Shown here in pieces: positions 1 to 8,444 of a stretch of DNA of 64,000 bases (position 1 is its first letter; each line of letters opens with the position of its first letter). A program made the translations under genes and the position numbers. A model generated the notes under the pieces. That model saw nothing but the letters and a program-made list of their open reading frames with translations, did not search any database and was not told the DNA's origin. The stretch comes from Cellvibrionaceae bacterium (lineage in GTDB: Bacteria > Pseudomonadota > Gammaproteobacteria > Pseudomonadales > Cellvibrionaceae). Where the stretch lies: positions 186,001 to 250,000 of the forward strand of contig JAGKWQ010000008.1 of the NCBI GenBank assembly GCA_021151825.1, in the 5' to 3' direction.

Positions 1-1366
1 CTTTAAATACTTCGCGGCAGAAACCATTCACAATCATGGATACCGCTTTTTCTGCATCCAGTCCACGCTGCTGGCACAAGAACATCTGATCTTCACTTAC
101 CTTGGATGTCGTCGCCTCATGCTCGATAACAGCGGTCGGATTTTTACTTTCGATATAAGGAAAAGTGTGAGCCCCGCATTTATCACCGATCAGCAGTGAA
201 TCACATTGGGTGTAATTGCGCGCGCCTTCTGCACCGGGGTTAATACGCACCAGGCCACGATAAGCATTGGAGCTTTTGCCTGCAGAAATACCTTTGGAGA
301 TAATAGTAGAGCGGGTGTTTTTACCGATATGGATCATTTTGGTTCCAGTATCGGCTTGCTGATAATTATTGGTGAGCGCTACAGAATAAAATTCACCGAC
401 ACTATTATCGCCACGCAACACACAGCTAGGATATTTCCAGGTAACAGCAGAACCGGTTTCCACTTGCGTCCAGGAAATTTTTGCATTGGTATGACAGACA
501 CCGCGCTTGGTTACAAAATTGTAAATGCCCCCCTTACCTTCTTCATTCCCGGGATACCAATTTTGTACAGTGGAATATTTAATTTCAGCGTTATCCAATG
601 CAATCAATTCTACGACTGCAGCATGTAGTTGGTTTTCATCACGCATTGGAGCCGTACAGCCTTCCAGGTAACTGACATAGGAACCTTCTTCAGCAACAAT
701 CAATGTACGCTCAAATTGGCCAGTGTTTTGCTCATTAATGCGAAAATAAGTAGACAACTCCATCGGGCAGCGCACGCCTTTCGGGATATACACGAAAGAG
801 CCATCAGAAAATACAGCCGAGTTCAACGCTGCATAGAAATTGTCTTTTTGCGGAACAACCGAACCCAAATATTTCTTAATTAACTCGGGATATTTTTGCA
901 CCGCTTCGCTGATCGAACAAAAAATTACCCCGGCTTCCATTAATTTTTCACGGAAAGTAGTTACCACGGAAACCGAATCAAACACTACATCCATTGCAAC
1001 ACCAGCCAATGCCGCTTGCTCATGTAATGGGATACCAAGTTTTTCGTAGGTACGTAATAATTCGGGATCAACTTCATCCAGGCTTTTAGGTTTTTCATCC
1101 ATTGATTTTGGTGCGGAATAATAAGAAACCGCCTGAAAATCAATTTCATCATATTTCACGTGTGCCCAGGTTGGTTCACTCATCTCTTGCCAGGCTTTGT
1201 ATGCTTTCAATCGCCATTCCAGTAACCATTCAGGCTCGGACTTTTTAGCAGAGATAAAACGAATAACATCTTCATTCAATCCCGGTGGCAGAGTTTCAGA
1301 AACGATATCGGTATGGAAACCAGCAGCGTATTCTTTTTTAATGAGGTGTTCGACTTGTTCAGACAT
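1..1366 (-). CDS. sufB: Fe-S cluster assembly scaffold SufB (partial, C-terminus beyond the window)
   Basis: SufB is the core scaffold of the SufBC2D complex, which builds Fe-S clusters in the cytoplasm from sulfur delivered by a cysteine desulfurase. About 455 codons are visible of a family that usually has 470-500, so only the last few are cut off at base 1. The translation starts MSEQVEHLIKKEY and contains the typical stretches PKGVRCPMELSTYF and EGCTAPMRDENQLHAA. The ATG at 1366 has a good AGAAGG ribosome site just upstream. It lies 32 bp after the iscS-like gene on the same strand, so it is the third gene of an iscR-iscS-sufB operon; sufC and sufD probably follow outside the window (inference). 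Confidence 0.95.
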   Translation of the reverse strand, partial: MSEQVEHLIKKEYAAGFHTDIVSETLPPGLNEDVIRFISAKKSEPEWLLEWRLKAYKAWQEMSEPTWAHVKYDEIDFQAVSYYSAPKSMDEKPKSLDEVDPELLRTYEKLGIPLHEQAALAGVAMDVVFDSVSVVTTFREKLMEAGVIFCSISEAVQKYPELIKKYLGSVVPQKDNFYAALNSAVFSDGSFVYIPKGVRCPMELSTYFRINEQNTGQFERTLIVAEEGSYVSYLEGCTAPMRDENQLHAAVVELIALDNAEIKYSTVQNWYPGNEEGKGGIYNFVTKRGVCHTNAKISWTQVETGSAVTWKYPSCVLRGDNSVGEFYSVALTNNYQQADTGTKMIHIGKNTRSTIISKGISAGKSSNAYRGLVRINPGAEGARNYTQCDSLLIGDKCGAHTFPYIESKNPTAVIEHEATTSKVSEDQMFLCQQRGLDAEKAVSMIVNGFCREVFK

Positions 1367-1398
1367 GATATCTACCTTCTATGCTGCACGTGAAAGCT

Positions 1399-2580
1399 TC
1401 AGGCTTTCTGCAGCTTGGCGATTACACTGCGAATGTGTTCAATCGCAAATTCAATTTCATCAGCAGTGGTATAGCGACCAATGCTAAAACGCAGCGACGC
1501 CTGCGCTGCTTCATCACTCAACCCAATCGCTTTCAATACGTAACTCGGTGACATACTTGCCGAATTACATGCAGAACCACTGGAAACAGCAAGATCGCGC
1601 AGCGACAACAACAACATTTCACCATCAATGTTGCCAAACGCGATATTTAAAATTCCGCTTACGCAATTAGTTGCAGAACCATTGCGATGAATACCGGGCA
1701 ACTCTGCCAATCCCTGCCATAAACGATCACGCAACTGTGCAATACGTATTGAATCAGCAACCAATTGATCTGCAGCAAGACGCGCTGCTTCACCCATCCC
1801 TACTAATTGATGGGTAGCCAAAGTACCTGAACGCATACCGCGCTCATGGCCGCCACCGTGAATTTGTGCAGCAACTTTTACATCACCAGAGCGACGCACA
1901 TACAGTGCGCCAACACCTTTAGGGCCATAAAATTTATGCGCAGACAGCGACAATAAATCCACACCCAAATCCTTCGCATCCAGCACAATTTTCCCGGCAC
2001 TTTGGGCTGCGTCGCAGTGCATTAAAACATTATGCGATTTACACAGCGCAGCTAATGCTTTTACATCATTAATGGAACCTAATTCATTATTGACTTGCAT
2101 TGAGCTAACCAAAAAAGTATCCGGCTCCAATGCAGCAGACAGTAAATCAACACCAATAATTCCTTCATTCGTTGGTGCAATACGTGTTACGCGAAATCCT
2201 TGGGTTTCTAACCATATAGCAGGATCCAATACGGCTTTGTGCTCAATCGCAGACACAATAATGTGCCCGCCAGTTTTATGTTGCGCACGATAAGATTCAG
2301 CAACTCCTTTGAGCGCCAGATTGTTGGCTTCAGTCGCACCGCTAGTCCACACAACTTCACGCGGATCAGCATTAATGAGCTCAGCAACGTGCGTGCGCGC
2401 CTCTTCGATTTGCTCTTCGGCTTGCCATCCATACACATGCGAACGCGAGGCAGGGTTCGCAAAAACCCCTTCAAGAGTCAAACATTCGGCCATGCGCGCC
2501 GCTACTTCCGGGGCAACCGGTGTAGTTGCGGCGTAATCTAGATAAACAGGTTTGCGCAAAACGGTGAGCACTCTGAACAA
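1399..2580 (-). CDS. iscS: Cysteine desulfurase, IscS/NifS class (PLP enzyme)
   Basis: This enzyme converts L-cysteine to L-alanine and passes the persulfide sulfur to Fe-S scaffolds and other acceptors. The 393-aa product has the PLP-binding lysine at about K216 (SAHKFYGPKG) and the catalytic loop cysteine at about C338 (SSGSACNSAS), typical of group I IscS rather than SufS. The start is uncertain. The longest frame opens with TTG at 2580, a GTG follows at 2571, and another TTG eight codons in gives an N-terminus closest to known IscS proteins (RKPVYLDYAATT); none has a strong ribosome site. It begins about 6 bp after the iscR stop, so translational coupling is likely. The next gene is sufB, not iscU, making this a mixed ISC/SUF arrangement. 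Confidence 0.93.
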   Translation of the reverse strand: MFRVLTVLRKPVYLDYAATTPVAPEVAARMAECLTLEGVFANPASRSHVYGWQAEEQIEEARTHVAELINADPREVVWTSGATEANNLALKGVAESYRAQHKTGGHIIVSAIEHKAVLDPAIWLETQGFRVTRIAPTNEGIIGVDLLSAALEPDTFLVSSMQVNNELGSINDVKALAALCKSHNVLMHCDAAQSAGKIVLDAKDLGVDLLSLSAHKFYGPKGVGALYVRRSGDVKVAAQIHGGGHERGMRSGTLATHQLVGMGEAARLAADQLVADSIRIAQLRDRLWQGLAELPGIHRNGSATNCVSGILNIAFGNIDGEMLLLSLRDLAVSSGSACNSASMSPSYVLKAIGLSDEAAQASLRFSIGRYTTADEIEFAIEHIRSVIAKLQKA

Positions 2581-2586
2581 AAACGA

Positions 2587-3075
2587 TTAAAGAATTTCGC
2601 TGATGGCGATATGTGTTTCATCATGATGGCTATTCGCCAGCCGGATATCCTGACGCTGGCGCACCACTTGAATGTCATTGCGAGCCACCAGATCTGCCAG
2701 TGTAATTTCACTCAGGAAGCGATGGATTTGCGCACTCAGGTCTTCCCATAAATGGTGAGTCAGACAAACTTCACCCTCATGGCAATTACCCTTGCCTTCA
2801 CAACGGGTCGCATCTAATGATTCACTGACCGCATCCACCACCTGGGCGACTGAAATATTGGCAGTGCTTCCTTCCAACCGATAACCACCGCCAGGTCCAC
2901 GCACACTTTTAACCAATTTGAAATGGCGCAAACGGGCAAACAGCTGTTCCAGATAGGACAGGGAGATTCCTTGCCGGGCAGAAATATCAGCCAAACTAAC
3001 CGGACCTTGCTCGCTATGAAGCGCCAAATCCAGCATTGCGGTAACGGCATAGCGGCCTTTGGTGGTGAGTCTCAT
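2587..3075 (-). CDS. iscR: Rrf2-family Fe-S cluster regulator IscR
   Basis: IscR is a [2Fe-2S] transcription factor that represses Fe-S assembly genes when clusters are plentiful. The 162-aa protein opens with MRLTTKGRYAVTAMLDLALH (winged-helix DNA-binding domain) and carries the cluster ligands C92, C98, C104 and H107, the same numbering as in E. coli IscR. The ATG at 3075 follows a GAGGCG ribosome site. It is the first gene of the operon. An IscR-like operator lies about 80 bp upstream (3156-3179), so autoregulation is likely. Confidence 0.95.
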   Translation of the reverse strand: MRLTTKGRYAVTAMLDLALHSEQGPVSLADISARQGISLSYLEQLFARLRHFKLVKSVRGPGGGYRLEGSTANISVAQVVDAVSESLDATRCEGKGNCHEGEVCLTHHLWEDLSAQIHRFLSEITLADLVARNDIQVVRQRQDIRLANSHHDETHIAISEIL

Positions 3076-3155
3076 AAGCGAAAACGCCTCGTATGAATCC
3101 TGGATACTGAGTATGGTTGCGATGGTCTGATTGCCATGATCCCGCCATGACTTTA

Positions 3156-3179
3156 ATTCCGAGTATTTTACTCAAGTAT
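3156..3179 (-). promoter_or_regulatory. Probable IscR type 1 binding site upstream of iscR
   Basis: Read on the minus strand the site has a GAGTA-AAA-TACTC inverted repeat within ATACTTGAGTAAAATACTCG followed by GAAT. This resembles the E. coli iscR operator (ATAGTTGACC...ACTCGGGAAT) in both flanks. It lies in the correct position upstream of iscR. TTGAGT inside it could double as a -35 element. Assignment rests on motif similarity only. Confidence 0.7.
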
Positions 3180-3240
3180 TCTGTTTTTTCCAACGCCAAA
3201 AAAACCGTTAAAACCCACTATCCAGCATAGATAATGGCAA

Positions 3241-4068
3241 TTAATCGGGTTTCTTATCCTCTTTTACCAGCTCACGCATGGATTCAAGCCCGGGTTTGAG
3301 TCCCAATTTGGTCATCACCTTGCTGCTGTAATGCACATAATTTTGCATGGCCGTGAGCACACCCCGCAGGATATTCAGCTCCATTTGATCCATACGAATA
3401 CGGTTATAAAGGCGACGCAACCGGGTCATGGTTTGTTTTGGATTGTCACGATCAAGGAAATCCAACTCAGCCAGAGTCTGCTCCAGATGATCGTAATATC
3501 TCTCCATTGCATTAGGTTCTGCCGGCGGCATATCCCATTGATATTGCGGAAGCGTATTACCCTCTGCAACCAATAAATAAGCCATACGGATTTCATAGCA
3601 GATGACCTGCACTGCCGTGGCAAGATTTAGCGAGCTATAGTCAGGATTTGCCGGGATATGGACATGGTAATTACATTTATACAGCTCTTCATTGGTCAGG
3701 CCACGATCCTCACGCCCGAACACAACCGCAACTTCATGGTTAGCGGCTTCAGTCCACACGCTCTCACCGCATTTGCGTGGATCAAGCAACGGCCAGGGAA
3801 TACGACGTTCACGCGCACTTGTACCCACCACCAACCCACAACCGGCGATAGCCTCATCCAGAGTCTCCACCACCACGGCGTTATCCAATACATCGGTTGC
3901 CCCCGCAGAACGCCATACAGCTTTATCTGATGGAAAGTCTTGTGGAGAAACCAGATACAAGCGGGAAAGCCCCATATTTTTCATCGCCCGTGCAGCACCA
4001 CCGATGTTACCGGGATGGCTGGTATTTACCAAAACAATGCGGATATTGGAAAAAGGCTGGGCTGACAT
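3241..4068 (-). CDS. trmJ: tRNA (cytidine/uridine-2'-O-)-methyltransferase TrmJ
   Basis: TrmJ is a SPOUT-class enzyme that uses S-adenosylmethionine to 2'-O-methylate position 32 in the tRNA anticodon loop. The 275-aa protein has SHPGNIGGAARAMK near the N-terminus and the knot motifs GREDRGLTNEE and IPANPDYSSLNLATAV, in the order usual for TrmJ. Length is slightly above the E. coli protein because of a charged C-terminal tail. The gene lies upstream of iscR on the same strand (165 bp gap), the gene order known from many gammaproteobacteria (suhB divergent, then trmJ, iscR, iscS). Divergent promoters with suhB are expected in 4069-4320. Confidence 0.94.
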   Translation of the reverse strand: MSAQPFSNIRIVLVNTSHPGNIGGAARAMKNMGLSRLYLVSPQDFPSDKAVWRSAGATDVLDNAVVVETLDEAIAGCGLVVGTSARERRIPWPLLDPRKCGESVWTEAANHEVAVVFGREDRGLTNEELYKCNYHVHIPANPDYSSLNLATAVQVICYEIRMAYLLVAEGNTLPQYQWDMPPAEPNAMERYYDHLEQTLAELDFLDRDNPKQTMTRLRRLYNRIRMDQMELNILRGVLTAMQNYVHYSSKVMTKLGLKPGLESMRELVKEDKKPD

Positions 4069-4320
4069 AGGATTCTCTCAAGACCGTGACTGCATTAATG
4101 GGGCACCATAAGGCGGCGCGCAGTATACAGATACACACGCCTTGCCTCCAGTTATGACTAGCCGCCGCTGGCACTTGCCGTTATACTTCGCGCCCTTGGT
4201 GTGAGGTGCTTATGCCACCTGCGACCCCCGCTCTTTTACAACCCCTGATTCTCGACTGAGTACCGCAAGGTCAACTCATCGCATTCTGGTTATTCAGTAA
4301 ACCCTTATTCCCGGTGCTTT

Positions 4321-5124
4321 ATGGAACCCATGATTAACATCGCTTTGCGCGCTGGTCGCAAAGCTGCAGAATTAATTGAACGTGCATTTGAGCGCGTTGA
4401 CCTACTCACCGTCGAGACCAAAAGTCGCAATGACTTCGTCACCGAAGTTGATAAAGCGGCTGAAAAAGAAATCATTTATAACCTCCGCAAAGCCTATCCT
4501 GACCACAGTTTCCGTGGCGAAGAAGGCGGCTCCCAACCTGGCAAAAACTCCGATTACGAATGGATCATTGATCCATTGGATGGCACCACTAACTTCATTC
4601 ACGGCATGCCACATTTCTCTGTTTCAATCGCCTGTAAATACAAAGGCCAAATTGAACACGCAGTCGTAATTGACCCTATCAAACGCGAAGAATTTACTGC
4701 CAGCCGCGGCCGCGGTGCGATGCTGAATGGCCGCCGCTTGCGTGTATCCAGCCGTCGTGGCCTTGAAGGTTCGCTGATTGGCACCGGTATTCCATTTAGC
4801 GGTTATGCGTTTGAACACATCATTCCTTATTTAGCATGCGTGCAGGAAATTGCCGGCCAAACCTCTGGCATTCGCCGTTGTGGTTCTGCCGCACTGGATT
4901 TGGCGTACGTTGCTGCTGGCCGCTTCGATGCATTCTGGGAAATGAATTTAAATGAGTGGGATATTGCTGGCGGCATCTTGCTGGTAAAAGAAGCGGGTGG
5001 TTTAGTGAGTGACTTTAATGGCGGTGCCGATTACCTGGAAACCGGCCATATCGTGTGTGGTTCACCTAAAGTGTTTAAACCGATTTTGCAGATAGTGCAA
5101 AAAAACCTCGGTCACTTAAAATAA
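4321..5124 (+). CDS. suhB: Inositol-1-monophosphatase SuhB
   Basis: SuhB hydrolyses inositol monophosphates. In enterobacteria it also joins the rRNA antitermination complex. The 267-aa product begins MEPMINIALRAGRKAAELIE, very like E. coli SuhB. It has the metal-binding motifs GEEGG (about residues 66-70), DPLDGTT (84-90) and a C-terminal WDIAGG. No strong ribosome site precedes the ATG, but the N-terminal match supports it. It is divergent from trmJ and ends just before a strong hairpin terminator shared with the convergent chemotaxis gene. Confidence 0.95.
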   Translation: MEPMINIALRAGRKAAELIERAFERVDLLTVETKSRNDFVTEVDKAAEKEIIYNLRKAYPDHSFRGEEGGSQPGKNSDYEWIIDPLDGTTNFIHGMPHFSVSIACKYKGQIEHAVVIDPIKREEFTASRGRGAMLNGRRLRVSSRRGLEGSLIGTGIPFSGYAFEHIIPYLACVQEIAGQTSGIRRCGSAALDLAYVAAGRFDAFWEMNLNEWDIAGGILLVKEAGGLVSDFNGGADYLETGHIVCGSPKVFKPILQIVQKNLGHLK

Positions 5125-5150
5125 AACCATAATAAATTGATGTAAAAAAA

Positions 5151-5175
5151 ACCGGAGCCAAAAGCTCCGGTTTTT
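5151..5175. terminator. Bidirectional terminator between suhB and the chemotaxis receptor gene
   Basis: An 8-bp GC-rich perfect stem (ACCGGAGC / GCTCCGGT) with a 5-nt loop is flanked by A-tracts on the left and T-tracts on the right, so it can end transcription from both sides. Confidence 0.9.
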
Positions 5176-5197
5176 ATTTTCAGATCTTAAATTCCAA

Positions 5198-6838
5198 TCA
5201 AACTTTGAATTGCCCCACCAACTGCCGCAACTGAATCGACAATTGATTTAAACGCTGGCTTTCCTGCGCAGTTTTGGATGCACCTTCCGCAGTATTCATG
5301 GCAAGAGAGTTTATCTGCACCAGATTACGATCAATTTCAGAAGTCACTGAACTTTGTTCTTCAGCAGCAGTAGCAATTTGCGTGGTCATATCGGCGATCT
5401 CGCGCACTGCAGAATTAATCCCCGCCAGAGAATTACCAGCATCACTCGCCGATGTCACTGCATCATTGGTCAGGATTTCACTGTTACCCATTGCCGTCAC
5501 TGCATGCTGCACACCGGATTGCAGTTGGCTCAACATGCCTTGGATATCACCGGTAGATTGTTGGGTGCGGCTCGCGAGAGTTCTTACTTCATCGGCAACC
5601 ACCGCAAAGCCCCTACCTTGTTCGCCGGCACGCGCAGCCTCAATCGCCGCGTTCAATGCAAGCAAATTAGTTTGCTCGGCCACGCCGCGGATCACATCTA
5701 TTACCGAAGTAACATTTTTGGCCTCGCCTTCAAGCTTGGACATAAACTCTGCTGTTTCGTGAATACGCGATGCCAAACCTTTTACATGCTCTACAGCCAA
5801 GCGGATTCGCTCCTGCCCGAGCTCCGTAATTTCAGTTGCATCTTTCGTATTCTGTGCTGTGCTGCTGGTATTGCGTGCAACTTCCTGAATGGCCATCGTC
5901 AATTCATTCACTGCAGTAACCACCATGGTAATCGCATGGCATTGTTCGTCTGCTGCTTTTTGACTGCTACTGGAAACACTCAAAAGCGATTCTGCAGCTT
6001 TGGAAACTTCATTTGTGTTTTGCAAAACACTGGCAATAATTCGCTGCAGCTTTTCCATAAACACATTGACGTGCGCCGATAATTCGCCGAGCTCGTCTTT
6101 CGTGGTAACAGGAACACGAATCGTCAAATCACCATCACCTTCAGCAATATTCTGGATACGATCACTAATGCCTCGCACTTGATTCGCCACCAATAAGGGT
6201 AAGAAAAATGCAGCAAGCAAACTCACCAAAGTAGCAATAACAACAATGGCTAAAAGTTGTTTTGCACTTGCATCAAGATCGTGATCTATTTGTTTGGTGT
6301 ATTCATCGACACCAACCAGCCGCTTTTCTTGCAATTCATCAATATAATCGCGCAAATGTTGAAATGCTTTTGATGCAGGACCATAAGATTTTTCTGTCGC
6401 TGAGGCACGGCTAACGTCATCACTTAAACGCGCTGTATTAATGACATCTGCTGCAGCTTCTTTCCACGCATTATAGCGACGGGTAAATTCTTCGCGCTCC
6501 GCTGGCGTTGAAGTAGTAGAGATATCGAGGGATTGATTAACACGATCATGAGCTTGTTTAGCGTTGTCAGCTTGCTCGGTAAATAATGCAGCGTGCTGGC
6601 CTGATTCAACTTGCAACAAAGCACGCTCTGCAGTTAACGACTGGTATAAATCCCGGTCGGCCTGAATTAATAATTGAATTTCGGGTAGGTTGACCTTGGC
6701 AATGCTAATTGCATTGTTGCCTAATGTTTTGCTGGTGTTAATGGCATGTAGCCCCATGTACAACACCAATATCACTAACAATAATAATGGAAGGCGCAAC
6801 TTCCAACGCAAACTTAATCCCTCGTACCAGGACAACAT
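5198..6838 (-). CDS. Methyl-accepting chemotaxis protein
   Basis: This is a membrane chemoreceptor that signals through CheW/CheA. The 546-aa protein has a first membrane helix near residues 15-35, a periplasmic helical domain of about 150 residues rich in heptads (four-helix-bundle type), a second membrane helix near 195-218, a HAMP domain, and a long cytoplasmic coiled coil with the conserved tip EQTNLLALNAAIEAARAGEQ. It ends in QLVGQFKV and lacks an NWETF-type CheR-tethering pentapeptide. A start at 6850 is possible, but ATG 6838 has GAGG six bases upstream and is preferred. It stands alone between suhB and gabD; the ligand is not predictable. Confidence 0.93.
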   Translation of the reverse strand: MLSWYEGLSLRWKLRLPLLLLVILVLYMGLHAINTSKTLGNNAISIAKVNLPEIQLLIQADRDLYQSLTAERALLQVESGQHAALFTEQADNAKQAHDRVNQSLDISTTSTPAEREEFTRRYNAWKEAAADVINTARLSDDVSRASATEKSYGPASKAFQHLRDYIDELQEKRLVGVDEYTKQIDHDLDASAKQLLAIVVIATLVSLLAAFFLPLLVANQVRGISDRIQNIAEGDGDLTIRVPVTTKDELGELSAHVNVFMEKLQRIIASVLQNTNEVSKAAESLLSVSSSSQKAADEQCHAITMVVTAVNELTMAIQEVARNTSSTAQNTKDATEITELGQERIRLAVEHVKGLASRIHETAEFMSKLEGEAKNVTSVIDVIRGVAEQTNLLALNAAIEAARAGEQGRGFAVVADEVRTLASRTQQSTGDIQGMLSQLQSGVQHAVTAMGNSEILTNDAVTSASDAGNSLAGINSAVREIADMTTQIATAAEEQSSVTSEIDRNLVQINSLAMNTAEGASKTAQESQRLNQLSIQLRQLVGQFKV

Positions 6839-6969
6839 GGCAAACCTCATAGACTTGTGATCGAGATAAATACCAACATGCTTGTTGGTAAATCAAAGTC
6901 TAGTATGGAAATAGAAAAATGCCCTGTTATCGCGCCAAACTTGTGTAATAAAAAAGACAAATTTGGTGC

Positions 6970-8430
6970 TCAGGAAAAAGACTCACACAGATATTTCACA
7001 TTCAGGTAATCATCCAAGCCGTAACGGGAACCCTCTCGTCCCCATCCGGATTGTTTAATTCCACCGAATGGCGCCATCGCATTGGAAATCAAACCGGTAT
7101 TGATTCCAAGCATTCCGGTTTGCAATTGATCTGATAAGTGCTTGATACGTTTTGCATCACGCGTATAAACATAGGCAGCTAAACCATATTCAGATGCATT
7201 GGCAAACTGAACGACCTGTGCTTCTGTTTCAAATGAAATCATTGGCGCAACTGGACCAAATATTTCTTCACAGGTTAAACGCGCATCCGTAGAAACATTC
7301 ACTAATAACGTCGCTGGAAAAAAGTGGCCAGCTTGCCCTGATCCCTCTCCCTTGGTTTGATAGGCGATTTTTGCACCGTGTGAAATCGCATCATCCAGCA
7401 ATGCCTGAACTTTTTGTTGCGCCCGATTAGAAATAAGCGGCCCCATAGTTATTCCGTTATCCAATCCATTACCTATTGCAAACTCCTTCATTGCAGATGC
7501 AAGTTTTTCACAAAACGTATCGTAGATTGATTGCTGGATATAAAAACGATTGGCACAAACGCAGGTTTGCCCCGCATTCCGAAATTTAGACGTGATTGCA
7601 CCAGCAACAGCTGCGTCAAGGTCTGCATCTTCAAAAACGATAAATGGAGCGTTACCGCCTAACTCCAGACTTACTCGTTTTACATCCGCCGCGCATTGGG
7701 TAATTAGTTGCTTGCCGACTGCTGTTGATCCGGTAAACGAAATTTTTCGTACTTGCCCATTTGAGGTAAAGGCTTCACCGATTTCTTTGGCATGAGTTGA
7801 AGGAAGAATATTGATAAGGCCAGCAGGTATACCCGCATCCAATGCAAGTTGCCCCAATACTAATGCAGATAAAGGCGTTTCTGCAGCCGGCTTGGCTACA
7901 ACAGCACAACCCGCAGCAAGTGCAGGGGCTAGTTTGCGTGCGAGCATTGCATTGGGGAAATTCCATGGCGTAATCGTCGCAACCACACCGACAGGTTGTT
8001 TGGTCACCAAAATACGCGTGTTGTTATCAGGCGGCGCAATAACATCGCCATAAACACGTTTTGTCTCTTCGGCAAACCATTCGATGTAACTTGCACCATA
8101 TGCAATTTCACCACGCGCTTCGGCAAGTGGCTTGCCCTGCTCAATAGTGAGTATTTTTGCCAGCTCTTCCTGGTTAAGCATTACTAAATCAAACCATTTG
8201 CGCAATAAACGGCTACGCTCCAATACTGATGTTTCTGCCCAGGAGATTTGCGCACGCATAGCAGCAGCGATTGCACGTTCAGCATCAGCCGGTGTCGCAT
8301 CAGCAACCTGTGCAATCACCTCACCTGTTGCCGGATTTTCTACCGCAAATACGCTGCCATCAGTAGCGGCAGACCAAACGCCATCAATCAACAATTGTGG
8401 TTTGAATAATCCGGATTCGATCAAGCTCAT
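6970..8430 (-). CDS. gabD: NAD(P)-dependent succinate-semialdehyde dehydrogenase
   Basis: This aldehyde dehydrogenase probably oxidises succinate semialdehyde to succinate in the GABA shunt. It shows the general base glutamate in SLELGGNAPF and the catalytic cysteine in NAGQTCVCANR. The second cysteine two residues on is typical of SSADH and linked in some members to redox control. ITPWNFPNAM and FTGSTAVGK mark the cofactor-binding fold. A GTG at 8439 extends the frame, but TAAGGTG lies six bases before the ATG at 8430, so that start is preferred. It follows the antiporter gene almost directly, suggesting co-transcription. No gabT or GABA permease is visible, so related semialdehydes are possible substrates. 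Confidence 0.85.
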   Translation of the reverse strand: MSLIESGLFKPQLLIDGVWSAATDGSVFAVENPATGEVIAQVADATPADAERAIAAAMRAQISWAETSVLERSRLLRKWFDLVMLNQEELAKILTIEQGKPLAEARGEIAYGASYIEWFAEETKRVYGDVIAPPDNNTRILVTKQPVGVVATITPWNFPNAMLARKLAPALAAGCAVVAKPAAETPLSALVLGQLALDAGIPAGLINILPSTHAKEIGEAFTSNGQVRKISFTGSTAVGKQLITQCAADVKRVSLELGGNAPFIVFEDADLDAAVAGAITSKFRNAGQTCVCANRFYIQQSIYDTFCEKLASAMKEFAIGNGLDNGITMGPLISNRAQQKVQALLDDAISHGAKIAYQTKGEGSGQAGHFFPATLLVNVSTDARLTCEEIFGPVAPMISFETEAQVVQFANASEYGLAAYVYTRDAKRIKHLSDQLQTGMLGINTGLISNAMAPFGGIKQSGWGREGSRYGLDDYLNVKYLCESFS

Positions 8431-8444
8431 TGCATTCACCTTAC

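Noticed and set aside
206..1049. Plus-strand frames over the sufB region
   Set aside because: The minus strand encodes a clear SufB with ribosome site; the plus frames are shadows.
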